DNA of 64,000 nt from Bosea sp. PAMC 26642 (GTDB lineage Bacteria; Pseudomonadota; Alphaproteobacteria; Rhizobiales; Beijerinckiaceae): the NCBI RefSeq assembly GCF_001562255.1, contig NZ_CP014301.1, forward strand, positions 4,371,501-4,435,500, given 5' to 3'. A model generated the notes under the pieces. That model was given only the letters and a program-made list of their open reading frames with translations. It was not told the DNA's origin and ran no database searches. This document shows, piece by piece, positions 43,645-52,714 of the stretch. How positions within the stretch are numbered: position 1 is the first letter of the stretch; every line of letters starts with the position of its first letter. The translations under genes and the position numbers were made by a program.

Positions 43645-44507
43645 CCGGCACCACCAGCGACGCGATGCCAACGGGAACGACCAGCAGCACGCCCCAGGTC
43701 CTCCTGGCCCACCATCTCAAGCAGCTCAAACTGCCGACGGTGCTGCGCGAGTATGACAAGGTTGCCCGCGAATGCGCGCGTGATGGTGTCGATCATCCCC
43801 GCTATCTGCTGCGCCTGATCGAGCTCGAACTCCTTGATCGCGAGCGCCGCACGGTCGAGCGGCGCATCCGGGCAGCGCGGTTCCCGGCGGTGAAGAGCTT
43901 CGACACCTTCGACTTCGCCGCCATCCCTGGCCTCAACAAGATGCTCGTGCTGGAGCTGGCGCGCTGCGGTTATCTCCTGCGCCGTGAGAACATCATCGCG
44001 CTCGGCAACAGCGGTACCGGCAAAACCCATGTCGCGCTGGCGCTTGGGCTGGCGGCTTGCCAGAAGGGCTTCTCCGTCACGTTCACGACGGCGGCCTCGC
44101 TGGTCAACCAGTTGCTGGAGGCCCGCGACGAGAGACGCCTGCTCAAGCTTCAGCGCGATCTGCAGGCGGTCAAGCTGCTGATCGTCGACGAGCTCGGCTA
44201 TGTACCGTTGTCGCCGACCGGGGCCGAACTCCTGTTCGAGACGTTCTCGCAGCGCTATGAGCGCGGCTCGACCATCGTGACCTCGAACCTACCATTCGAG
44301 GACTGGACCTCGATCCTGGGATCGGAGCGTCTCACAGGCGCGCTGCTCGACCGGCTCACCCACCACGTCAGCATCCTGGCAATGAACGGCGACAGCTATC
44401 GGCTGAAGCAATCTGCCGGCCGACGGCGCAGCCTCGCCGTGGCGGAGCAAAACCAGGCCACTGCTGAGCACGTCGATCCCGAAACCGGAGAGATCACCAC
44501 AGGCTAA
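43641..44507 (+). CDS. istB: IstB-like helper ATPase (copy 2)
   Basis: 288 residues, identical to copy 1, overlapping istA by ATGA. Walker A GNSGTGKTHVALALG is intact. It needs IstA and provides target DNA selection; no other gene of the element is present. Confidence 0.95.
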   Translation: MTGTTSDAMPTGTTSSTPQVLLAHHLKQLKLPTVLREYDKVARECARDGVDHPRYLLRLIELELLDRERRTVERRIRAARFPAVKSFDTFDFAAIPGLNKMLVLELARCGYLLRRENIIALGNSGTGKTHVALALGLAACQKGFSVTFTTAASLVNQLLEARDERRLLKLQRDLQAVKLLIVDELGYVPLSPTGAELLFETFSQRYERGSTIVTSNLPFEDWTSILGSERLTGALLDRLTHHVSILAMNGDSYRLKQSAGRRRSLAVAEQNQATAEHVDPETGEITTG

Positions 44508-44521
44508 TCAGAAACGAGCAC

Positions 44522-44565
44522 GACGATATGCAAAGGGCCCCGATCGGGGCCCTTTGCATATCGTC
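44522..44565. repeat. 44-bp perfect palindrome inside IS copy 2
   Basis: Same perfect palindrome as at 18293-18336, 14 bases after the istB stop. Conserved in both copies, so it belongs to the element. Confidence 0.9.
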
Positions 44566-44631
44566 CGCCCGCGCCGCCACTGGCCTGCTTTGACTCCGCC
44601 CCGATGGCCTGGAATCCGACCGCCGTTGACA

Positions 44632-45208
44632 CCAGCACGATCAGATCGCGCATGTAGATGTTTCTACCCCTGTCTGCGGCGTCGAGCAGGCGCTGCTCTT
44701 CATCTCCCGTCAGGCGTCTGTTGCGTCCCTTGGGCGGGCTGGGGCGTCGCACAAGTTTGCAGGGGTTGCGATGCAGAAAAATTCCCCAATCTCGCGTCGC
44801 AGTGTCAAGCGCATGGCTGATCGTGTTCAACTCCCTGATTACCGTCGAGGGCGACACGATCTTAAGGCGCTCATCGCGATAGATCGCAAGGTCGGAGGTT
44901 GAGAGAAGGTTCAGCGTCCGGTGACAGATCGGTCGACGCAGCAATGCCTTGATCCTCGAGATCTCGGTATGAGCGCTGCGCTTGCGAGGCGAAACTTCAA
45001 GCACGTAGCGCTCAAGGATCGACCGGAGCGTTGTAGATTCAGCTATGCGAGTGTCGGGCAGCATGCCGGCTCGATCGAGCTCGCTCTCGAGCGACCGCGC
45101 CCACTTCTCAGCGTCAGCTTTCTGGTCGAAGCTCTTCGCTCTCGGAGCCATACCGCGACGACGAACCTGGACCTGCCAGCGGCCTCGAAGTTTTCTGATC
45201 GATGCCAT
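44632..45208 (-). pseudogene. tyrosine-recombinase integrase, truncated by IS21
   Basis: From ATG 45208 the N-terminal arm-binding part (MASIRKLRGRWQVQVRRRGM ... SFDQKADAEKWARSLESELD) and the core-binding part (PSTVIRELNTISHALDTATRDWGIFLHRNPCKLVRRP) are intact. The IS begins right at GRNIYMRDLIVLV, where the catalytic domain starts, so Arg, Lys, His-x-x-Arg and Tyr are all lost. It marks the edge of an integrated element that can no longer excise by itself. Confidence 0.85.
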
Positions 45209-45454
45209 GCGGACCGTGCCTCCTTCTGTCTCAAGACAAAAGGACGCCGGCGCCACGGGGCCAAGGGTTATTCCAGCCCCGCACGGAGAGTTTAGTGCTG
45301 GATGTGCCGCTAGTGTGCCGAGGCACGCGATGCTGAAGATGTAGGTCTGCGCAACGCCAGCAGCATCAAAGGCTTCCGACGTTTAGTGCGCGGATCACGA
45401 CTGCTGTGAGTAGGCAATGCTCTCAAATGCCCGCGTATGCTCAGAGATGTGCTC

Positions 45455-47851
45455 TCACGCATTGGGTGCCCAGCGCCAGTCGCTCACCTCGGGCATGTCG
45501 ACGCCGTGCTCGCGGATGTAGCGCCCGTGCTCGATCAGCTTGTCGCGGATCGTCTGTTTGACGTAGACGGCGGCCGCGCCGAGCGTCGGCACGCGGTCGA
45601 TGACGGCGGCGACGAGATGGTAGCGGTCGAGCCGGTTTCGGACGACCATGTCGAAGGTCGTCGTCGTCGAGCCCTCCTCCTCGTAGCCGCGCACATGCAT
45701 GTTGGCATGGTTGGACCGCTTGTAGGCCAGGCGGTGGATCAGCCAGGGATAGCCGTGATAGGCGAATATCACCGGCTTGTCGGTGGTGAAGAGCGCATCG
45801 AAATCGGCATTCGTCAGGCCGTGCGGGTGCTGCGTCCGTGGCTGTAGCGTCATCAGATCCACGACGTTGACGACGCGCACTTTCAGATCGGGAAGATGCT
45901 CGTGCAGCAAAGTGACGGCGGCGAGGGTCTCGAGGGTCGGCACATCGCCGGCGCAGGCCATGACCACGTCCGGCTCCCCGCCACGGTCGTTGCTCGCCCA
46001 TTCCCAGATGCCGATGCCCTGGCTGCAGTGCTTGATCGCCGCATCCATGTCGAGCCATTGCGGGGCCGGCGCCTTGCCGGCGACGATGACGTTGATCCGG
46101 TCCCAGCTCCGCAGGCAATGGTCGGTGACGTGAAGCAGGGTGTTCGCGTCGGGCGGCAGGTAGACCCGCACGATATCCGCTTTCTTGTTGACGACATGGT
46201 CGATGAAGCCGGGGTCCTGATGGCTGAAGCCGTTATGGTCCTGCTGCCAGACATGGGAGGTCAGAAGGTAGTTCAGCGAGGCGATCGGCCGGCGCCACGG
46301 CACCTCCTTGGCCGTCTTCAGCCATTTCGCATGCTGGTTGAACATTGAATCGACGATGTGAATGAAGGCCTCGTAGCAGGAGAACAGGCCGTGCCGCCCG
46401 GTCAGGAGATAGCCTTCGAGCCAGCCCTGGCAGAGATGCTCGCTCAGCACTTCCATCACGCGGCCGTCAAGCGCCAGATGCGTGTCTTGCGGAAGCGTCT
46501 CGGCGTTCCAGGCCCGGTTCGTGACCTCGAACAGCGCCTGCAGGCGGTTCGAAGCCGTCTCGTCGGGGCCGAAGACCCGGAAGTTCCGGCTGACTTCGTT
46601 GGCTCTCATCACGTCGCGCAGGAACGCCCCCATCACACGCGTCGCCGCGGCCGTGCTCTCGCCGGGATGCGCGACTGGCACGGCATGGGCCGTGAAGTCC
46701 GGCATCCGCAGCGGCTTGCGTAGCGCCCCGCCATTGGCGTGCGGGTTGGCGCTCATGCGCTTGTCGCCGGAAGGCGCCAGCGCCGCGATCCCGGCCTGGA
46801 GGCGTCCGGTTTCGTCGAAAAGCTCCTCGGGACGATAGCTGCGCAGCCAGTCTTCGAGCAGTTGCAGGTGTTCCGGCTTGGACATGTCGCTGAACGGCAC
46901 CTGATGCGAGCGCCAGAAGCCCTCGCTCTTCAGGCCGTCGACGGTCTTGGGTCCGGTCCAGCCCTTGGGGCTGCGCAGCACGATCATCGGCCAACGCGGC
47001 CGTTCGGTTACGCCGTCCTGGCGCGCCGCCTTCTGGATCGCCGCGATCGCGGCGAAGGCCTCGTCAAGGGCGGCCGCCATCGCCTGATGCATCGCCTCGG
47101 GCTCGTCACCCTCCACGAAAAGCGGGGCGTTGCCATAGCCGCGCAGCAGCGCCGCGAGTTCGTCGGCGGGGATGCGCGACAGCACGGTCGGATTGGCGAT
47201 CTTGTAGCCGTTGAGGTGCAGGATCGGCAGGACGGCGCCGTCAGTGGCCGGGTTGAGGAACTTGTTGGAATGCCAGGACGCCGCAAGCGGTCCGGTTTCG
47301 GCCTCGCCGTCGCCGATGACGCAGGCTGCGATCAGATCGGGATTGTCGAGAACCGCCCCAAAAGCATGCGCCAGAGAATAGCCGAGTTCGCCGCCCTCAT
47401 GGATCGAGCCCGGGGTTTCCGGCGCGGCATGGCTGGGGATGCCGCCGGGAAACGAGAACTGCCGCACGAAGCGCCGCAGCCCCTCATTATCCTGTGAGAT
47501 GTCTGGATAGACCTCGCTATAGGTGCCTTCCAGATAGGTGCTCGCGACCACGCCCGGCGCGCCATGGCCGGGGCCGGCGATGTAGAGGACGTCGACATCC
47601 TTCGCCTCGATGACGCGGTTGAGGTGGAGATAGATGAAGTTCAACCCCGGAGTCGTGCCCCAATGGCCGAGCAGGCGCGGCTTGACGTGTTCGATCCTGA
47701 GCGGCTCGCGCAGCAGCGGGTTGTCGAGCAGGTAGATCTGCGCCACCGAAAGATAGTTCGCGGCGCGCCACCACCCATCCATCAGGTCCAGCGCGGCCGG
47801 CGTCAGAGCCGGCGATCGTGTCGCCAGGGCTTCGGCATCGTCTCCGGACAT
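45455..47851 (-). CDS. xfp: xylulose-5-P/fructose-6-P phosphoketolase
   Basis: 798 residues, full family length. TPP-enzyme fold: [27 protein letters not shown], and the TPP/Mg site [21 protein letters not shown]; also [18 protein letters not shown] in the second half. The enzyme cleaves xylulose-5-phosphate or fructose-6-phosphate with phosphate to acetyl-phosphate and a sugar phosphate. Last gene of the operon; its acetyl-phosphate is used by AckA and Pta upstream. Start 78 bases after fabI. Confidence 0.95.
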   Translation of the reverse strand: MSGDDAEALATRSPALTPAALDLMDGWWRAANYLSVAQIYLLDNPLLREPLRIEHVKPRLLGHWGTTPGLNFIYLHLNRVIEAKDVDVLYIAGPGHGAPGVVASTYLEGTYSEVYPDISQDNEGLRRFVRQFSFPGGIPSHAAPETPGSIHEGGELGYSLAHAFGAVLDNPDLIAACVIGDGEAETGPLAASWHSNKFLNPATDGAVLPILHLNGYKIANPTVLSRIPADELAALLRGYGNAPLFVEGDEPEAMHQAMAAALDEAFAAIAAIQKAARQDGVTERPRWPMIVLRSPKGWTGPKTVDGLKSEGFWRSHQVPFSDMSKPEHLQLLEDWLRSYRPEELFDETGRLQAGIAALAPSGDKRMSANPHANGGALRKPLRMPDFTAHAVPVAHPGESTAAATRVMGAFLRDVMRANEVSRNFRVFGPDETASNRLQALFEVTNRAWNAETLPQDTHLALDGRVMEVLSEHLCQGWLEGYLLTGRHGLFSCYEAFIHIVDSMFNQHAKWLKTAKEVPWRRPIASLNYLLTSHVWQQDHNGFSHQDPGFIDHVVNKKADIVRVYLPPDANTLLHVTDHCLRSWDRINVIVAGKAPAPQWLDMDAAIKHCSQGIGIWEWASNDRGGEPDVVMACAGDVPTLETLAAVTLLHEHLPDLKVRVVNVVDLMTLQPRTQHPHGLTNADFDALFTTDKPVIFAYHGYPWLIHRLAYKRSNHANMHVRGYEEEGSTTTTFDMVVRNRLDRYHLVAAVIDRVPTLGAAAVYVKQTIRDKLIEHGRYIREHGVDMPEVSDWRWAPNA

Positions 47852-47929
47852 CGGGCTGCTCCGCGTGTTGGTCGGTCAAAGGAACCGCGCTCGCTCAAGG
47901 CGGAAGCGGCGTCGCGCCGGATGGTTCCA

Positions 47930-48703
47930 TCAGGCAATCGTGTGGAAGCCGCCATCGGCATAGACGACAGAGCCGGTGAGCGAGCTTCCCGCCTCGCTGG
48001 CTAGGAAGGCGGCGACGCGGCCGACATCCTCGATGCCGACCAGGCGCTGGGCGGGCGTGCGCTCGCGCACCTTGTCGAGCAGTTCGTCGAAGCGGCCGAT
48101 GCCCGAGGCGGCGCGGGTCTTGATGGCACCGGCCGAGATCGTGTTGGCGCGGATCCTCTGGCCCGCGAGATCGGCGGCGAGATAGCGCACGCTCGATTCC
48201 AGCGCGGCCTTCACCGGTCCCATCAGGTTGTAGTTCTCGACGACGCGGTCGGCGCCGTAGAAGCTCACCGTCAGCAGGGAACCTCCATTGCTCATCAGCG
48301 GCGCGGCGAGCTTCGCCATGCGGATGAAGGAGTGGCAGGAGACGTCCATCGCCACAGCGAAGCCCTCGGCCGTGCAGTTGACGAGACTGGTCTGCAAATC
48401 CTCGCGCGGGGCGAAGGCGATCGAGTGCAGCAGGAAGTCGAGCCGGCCCCAGTCCTGTTCGAGGCGCGTAAACACGGCCTCGAGCTGGCCGGGAATGCGC
48501 ACGTCGCAGGGCACGACGATCGCTGCCCCAAGCGCCTCGGCGACAGGCTGCACGAAGGACAGGGCCTTCTCGTTGAGATAGGTGACGGCGAGTTCGGCGC
48601 CTGCCTGCCGGAAGGCCGTGGCGCAGCCGGCCGCGATGCTGTGTTCGTTGGCGATGCCGACGACGAGGCCGCGCTTGCCGGAGAGATCGACGATGGGGCT
48701 CAT
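47930..48703 (-). CDS. fabI: enoyl-ACP reductase, FabI type
   Basis: 257 residues of the FabI subgroup of short-chain dehydrogenases: GLVVGIANEHSIAAGCA nucleotide loop, LLHSIAFAPRED, and the active-site Tyr-x6-Lys in NYNLMGPVKAALE, followed by GQRIRANTISAGAIKTRAASGI. It reduces enoyl-ACP in fatty-acid synthesis. It overlaps ackA by 4 bases. Placement inside a phosphoketolase/acetate operon is unusual and suggests a second copy devoted to this pathway rather than the housekeeping enzyme; inference. Confidence 0.85.
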   Translation of the reverse strand: MSPIVDLSGKRGLVVGIANEHSIAAGCATAFRQAGAELAVTYLNEKALSFVQPVAEALGAAIVVPCDVRIPGQLEAVFTRLEQDWGRLDFLLHSIAFAPREDLQTSLVNCTAEGFAVAMDVSCHSFIRMAKLAAPLMSNGGSLLTVSFYGADRVVENYNLMGPVKAALESSVRYLAADLAGQRIRANTISAGAIKTRAASGIGRFDELLDKVRERTPAQRLVGIEDVGRVAAFLASEAGSSLTGSVVYADGGFHTIA

Positions 48704-49893
48704 GGACTCGTTCCTTCGATGGCGAGGACGGACAGGGCTTCGTCCGCGATCACCTGCTCTTCATCGGTCGCGATGACCAAAGCGGCGATCTGGCTGGCCG
48801 CGTTGCTGATCGTGCCGGCATTGGCCGCATTGGCGGGCTCGTCCAGCGTCAGGCCGAGCCAGGCCAGGCGCGCGCTCACCGCCGCCCGGATCCGCGGCTG
48901 GTTCTCGCCGACGCCGGCGGTGAAGACGATCGCATCGAGTCCGCCGAGTGTCGCCGCCAGCCTGGCGATATCGCCGGCAATGCGGAAGGTGAAGAGGTCG
49001 AGCGCCTGGCTGGCCTCCGGGGCCTCGCTCTCCAGCAATTCACGGCTGTCGGCGCTGATGCCGGAGACGCCCAGCAGTCCCGACTGGCGGTAGAGGATGT
49101 CCTCCACGTCCTTGGCGCTACGTCCCTGCGTCCCGATCAGGTGAAGCAGGACGCCGGGGTCGATCGCGCCGCAGCGCGTCGCCATCGGAATGCCGTCGAG
49201 GGCGGAAAAACCCATGCTGGTGTCGCGGCTGATGCCGCCGTCCAGCGCGCACAGGCTGGCCCCGCTGCCGAGATGGGCCACGACGACTTTCGAACCTGCG
49301 AGCGCGGGCTCGCGCCGCGCGAGTTCGGCGGCGATGAACTTGTAGGACAGGCCGTGGAAGCCGTAGCGCTTGATGCCCTGATCGTGCAGCGCGCGCGGGA
49401 TCGCGAAGCGGCGAACGACATCGGCATGGCCGCGATGGAAGGCGGTATCGAAGGAGGCCGTCTGCGGCAGTTGCGGACGCAGATGCCGAAGCGCCCGGAT
49501 CAGGCGCAGGCCCTGCGGCTGGTGCAGAGGAGCCAGCGGGGTCAGCGCGTCGATCGCGGCGATCGCGGCGTCATCCAGCCGGACAGGCCCGGTGAAACCG
49601 TCGCCGCCATGCACGACGCGATGGCCGATGGCGGCGATGCTGTCGAGGTCGAAATGCCAGGAGAGGCGGGAGAAGGCCTCGCTCACGACCTCATGGAGTT
49701 GGTCGCCGGCCTTTGCCTCCAGCGCGATGTCGAAGGTGTCGGGCCCCTCGCTGAGCGTGAAGCGCAGCGGCGCGCGGCGGAAATCGATCATGCCCTTGCC
49801 GATCCGCTCCGCGCCCTTCGGGCCCAGCGCGAAGAGGCCGATCTTCACCGTGGAAGAGCCGGCGTTGAAGGTCATCAGCATGGTGCCGGTCAT
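48700..49893 (-). CDS. ackA: acetate kinase
   Basis: 397 residues. Acetokinase fold: MTFNAGSSTVKIGLF at the N-terminus, HRVVHGGDGF, AHLGSGASLCALDGGISRDTSMGF and VFTAGVGENQPRIR near the C-terminus. It converts acetyl-phosphate and ADP to acetate and ATP. Overlaps both neighbours by 4 bases (pta upstream, fabI downstream), so the operon is translationally coupled. Confidence 0.95.
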   Translation of the reverse strand: MTGTMLMTFNAGSSTVKIGLFALGPKGAERIGKGMIDFRRAPLRFTLSEGPDTFDIALEAKAGDQLHEVVSEAFSRLSWHFDLDSIAAIGHRVVHGGDGFTGPVRLDDAAIAAIDALTPLAPLHQPQGLRLIRALRHLRPQLPQTASFDTAFHRGHADVVRRFAIPRALHDQGIKRYGFHGLSYKFIAAELARREPALAGSKVVVAHLGSGASLCALDGGISRDTSMGFSALDGIPMATRCGAIDPGVLLHLIGTQGRSAKDVEDILYRQSGLLGVSGISADSRELLESEAPEASQALDLFTFRIAGDIARLAATLGGLDAIVFTAGVGENQPRIRAAVSARLAWLGLTLDEPANAANAGTISNAASQIAALVIATDEEQVIADEALSVLAIEGTSP

Positions 49894-51293
49894 GCGGAAG
49901 CCTTCCCCGGTCCGCGCCGGGAGGCAACAAGCTTGGCCAGCGCCGCCGAGGCGATGCGGGTTTTCAGCGAATCCGAGCGGCTGGTCAGGATGATCGGCAC
50001 TCGCGCGCCGAGAACGAGGCCTGCCGCATCCGCCCCGGCGAAATAGATCAGCTGCTTGGCCAGCATGTTGCCCGCTTCAAGATCCGGCACGAGCAGGATG
50101 TCGGCCTGTCCGGCGACGGGCGAGACGATGCCCTTGGTCTTGGCGGCGTCAGGGCTGATCGCGTTGTCGAAGGCGAGCGGGCCATCGACGCGCGCCCCAG
50201 TTATCTGGCCGCGCGCCCCCATCACGGTCAGCGCGGCAGCGTCCAGCGTGGAGGGCATCTGCGGGTTGACCGTTTCCACCGCGGCGAGCACGGCGACCAG
50301 CGGTTGCGCCATGCCGAGCAAGTGCAGGAGGTCGATCGCGTTCTGGCAGATGTCGCGCTTCTGCTCCAGCGTCGGCTGGATGTTGATCGCCGCGTCGGTC
50401 ACGATCAGCGGCTTGGCATAGGCGGGCACGCTCATGGCGTAGACATGGCTGATGCGCCGTTCTGTGCGCAGGCCCGAGCCCGATGCCACCACGGCGGCGA
50501 GCAGTTCGTCGCTGTGCAGGCTGCCCTTCATCAGGACCGCGACCCTGCCGGACGCCGCAAGTTCTACGGCCCGCGCTGCGGCTGCATGGCTATGCTCGAC
50601 CGACTCGATGGCGATTCCGTCCAGCGAGACCTCCGCCGCTTCGGCTGCAGCACGGATCCTGGCCTCGGGCCCGATCAGCAAAGGCTCCAGCAAACCCTCG
50701 TCACGGATCTCGACCGCCGCCAGGATCGCCTCCGGCGAACAGGGATGCACGATGGCGGCCTGGATCATCGGCAGGGCGCGCGCATCCTCAACGAAGCTGT
50801 CATAGCGGTCGTGCCGCCGCAGCGAGACCTCGGGCAGCTTCATGCGGGGCCATTCGATCGCATGGCCGGGCGCGATCACCGTCGCCGTGCCGGTCAGCAC
50901 CTCCTCGCCGCTCTGGTTGGTGCAGCGTGTGTCGAGCAGGACGATGCGTTTCTCCGGCCGCTTCTCCTGCACCGTCACGGTGACCGTGATGGTGTCTCCA
51001 AGCTCGACCGGCTTGCGAAAGCGCAGATCCTGGCCGAGATAGATCGTGCCGGGCCCGGGCAGCCGGGTGCCTAGCACGGCCGAGACGAGAGCCGCCGTCC
51101 ACATGCCATGGGCGACGATGTGGCCGAAGAGATCCGTCGCTGCGAAGACGGCGTCGAGATGGGCGGGGTTCTCGTCGCCTGAGACCGCCGCGAACAGGTC
51201 GATGTCGTCGCGCCCGACGATGCGCACGAGCGAAGCGCTCTCGCCCATTAGCAACTCGTCGAAGGTGCGGTTCTTGATGACGGTCTGGTCCAT
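49890..51293 (-). CDS. MaoC-like hydratase / phosphate acetyltransferase fusion
   Basis: 467 residues from ATG 51293, with a good site ahead of it; the frame is open further upstream but without protein character. Residues ~5-140 form a MaoC hot-dog domain (DENPAHLDAVFAATDLFGHIVAHGMWTAALVSAVLG). Residues ~155-467 form a PTA_PTB acyltransferase domain (VHPCSPEAILAAVEI, LLVPDLEAGNMLAKQLIYFAGADAAGLVLGARVPIILTSRSDS). Pta turns acetyl-phosphate and CoA into acetyl-CoA. First gene of the operon. Confidence 0.9.
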   Translation of the reverse strand: MDQTVIKNRTFDELLMGESASLVRIVGRDDIDLFAAVSGDENPAHLDAVFAATDLFGHIVAHGMWTAALVSAVLGTRLPGPGTIYLGQDLRFRKPVELGDTITVTVTVQEKRPEKRIVLLDTRCTNQSGEEVLTGTATVIAPGHAIEWPRMKLPEVSLRRHDRYDSFVEDARALPMIQAAIVHPCSPEAILAAVEIRDEGLLEPLLIGPEARIRAAAEAAEVSLDGIAIESVEHSHAAAARAVELAASGRVAVLMKGSLHSDELLAAVVASGSGLRTERRISHVYAMSVPAYAKPLIVTDAAINIQPTLEQKRDICQNAIDLLHLLGMAQPLVAVLAAVETVNPQMPSTLDAAALTVMGARGQITGARVDGPLAFDNAISPDAAKTKGIVSPVAGQADILLVPDLEAGNMLAKQLIYFAGADAAGLVLGARVPIILTSRSDSLKTRIASAALAKLVASRRGPGKASA

Positions 51294-51830
51294 GTGGGCC
51301 TCAGCGTTGCAGCAAATAGGCAAGAAGCGTCTTGCGGTCGACCAGTGGTCGTATGTTATTGCGCAAAGCGAAAAGCCGGAGGCAGGAATGTGTATTCCGA
51401 ATAGTGTCAGTGGTGAGACGCGTAGTTCTCTTGCGAAGAGATTAGAAGCGTTCGATAACTGACCTGTCTCCGCACCAATCGTAGTGGCCTGCTGCCGGTA
51501 TCGACGTGAACCCCACGCAGCGCGTCGCAAAGGTCGACCCACGTCGCGTCAATCGAAGATACCAGGATGATCGCACAACCGTGCTGAAGCAGCGCGTAGC
51601 CGAGGCCGCGGTATTAGCTTCGGAATGGGACGCGATGAGCCTGAATCCGTTCAGTTAATGCCGACCGTCGGCACACGAGCCGCGATAACTCACGACGCGC
51701 TCGATTTGGTCGAGGATTTCGTAGCATTATTGCGTCGGAAATACCGCAGTAATGAAAACTGGCGTCGAGGTTCAGGGGCCAGTCGCTAGCGGCGGTTTGC
51801 TCTTTGAACGGAGCAATTTTCGTTGCTCTG
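51294..51830. other. intergenic region with one possible 50-aa ORF
   Basis: Contains the promoter of the acetate operon by position. A GTG-started frame at 51506-51658 (VDPRRVNRRYQDDRTTVLKQ ... EWDAMSLNPFS) has some protein character but no family. Otherwise nothing is seen. Confidence 0.3.
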
Positions 51831-52601
51831 CTAGCTATGCTGTCGCTCGATAAAATTCACACCGGTGCCGAGAGAGGCAGCGGAAAAATTGCCTATCGAC
51901 GCCAACCAGTCATGTGCTCCTGCGATCCGGATCCGCTGCAGCCGGTGCAATACGTCGTGATCAAAGTGCTCGGCGCGACAGCGAGAGCGTGCGTCCGCGC
52001 AGATACGATCGAATAGGTGCGCCGTGACAAAGGTATCCGCACTCGCCCTATGAAGGCGACCAGGGGACGCGATGCCCATCTCGACGATGAGGCCGCCTAG
52101 ACGATAGCTTTTCCGCCCCGGAAATAAGCGCCGGGCCAACAGCAAAGTGCAGAAAGCGCGAACAGGCTGCCCATCGAGAAACTCGCATGCCTCGTATTCG
52201 TAAAATCGCCGATCGAAGCCGGCGTTGTGGCAGACGATCGGCGATGATCCGATGAAAGACGTCAATTGAAGCATGGCTACGGCCGAGGTCGGTGCGCCAA
52301 TGAGCATCGAAGTGGTGATGCCAGTGATCTGCGTTATCTCGGCAGGCACGCGGACGCCTGGATCGACGAAGGTTAGAAATTCGTGGCCTGCTCGGCCATC
52401 CACGACTTCGCGAGCTGACACCTCAATCACCCGCGCGCCCATTGCGGGGCTTAGGCCGGTGGTCTCGAAATCAAGCACGATAAAACGCCCGCTAGGAATG
52501 CTATTCAAAGTCGGACTCTCCGTGCCCACGCCATCGATTCGACTGCACGATATCACCGAGCGCTGTCGAGGGCGGCGAGCTTTATCTACTCGCTGATTCA
52601 C
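51831..52601 (-). CDS. DEDDh 3'-5' exonuclease (DnaQ-like)
   Basis: 256 residues. Exo I FIVLDFETTGLSP (Asp44, Glu46), exo II IVCHNAGFDRRFY with its Asp, exo III HRASADTFVTAHLF with His and Asp: a complete DEDDh site. This class includes the proofreading subunit of DNA polymerase III and many stand-alone exonucleases. The 30-residue N-terminal extension and the lack of polymerase-binding features suggest an accessory nuclease. It is transcribed away from the acetate operon. Confidence 0.85.
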   Translation of the reverse strand: MNQRVDKARRPRQRSVISCSRIDGVGTESPTLNSIPSGRFIVLDFETTGLSPAMGARVIEVSAREVVDGRAGHEFLTFVDPGVRVPAEITQITGITTSMLIGAPTSAVAMLQLTSFIGSSPIVCHNAGFDRRFYEYEACEFLDGQPVRAFCTLLLARRLFPGRKSYRLGGLIVEMGIASPGRLHRASADTFVTAHLFDRICADARSRCRAEHFDHDVLHRLQRIRIAGAHDWLASIGNFSAASLGTGVNFIERQHS

Positions 52602-52714
52602 TACTGACAGCGCGGCGTAGGCGCTGAACGTCCGCCCGAACCGCGCCGACGTCCAGCAGGGTCGCGGACACCGCTTTGAGCCAATGCCGCGACCACGCGT
52701 GTATCCATCAAGAT

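Larger units (their letters stand above)
42036..44631 (+). mobile_element. IS21-family insertion sequence, copy 2
   Basis: 2596 bp, the same as copy 1 but in the opposite orientation; encoded proteins are identical. Ends tgtgcagggcggtgac and (inward) tgtcaacggcggtcgg. It joins a truncated PLP-enzyme gene on the left to a truncated integrase on the right, with no target duplication. Confidence 0.9.
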
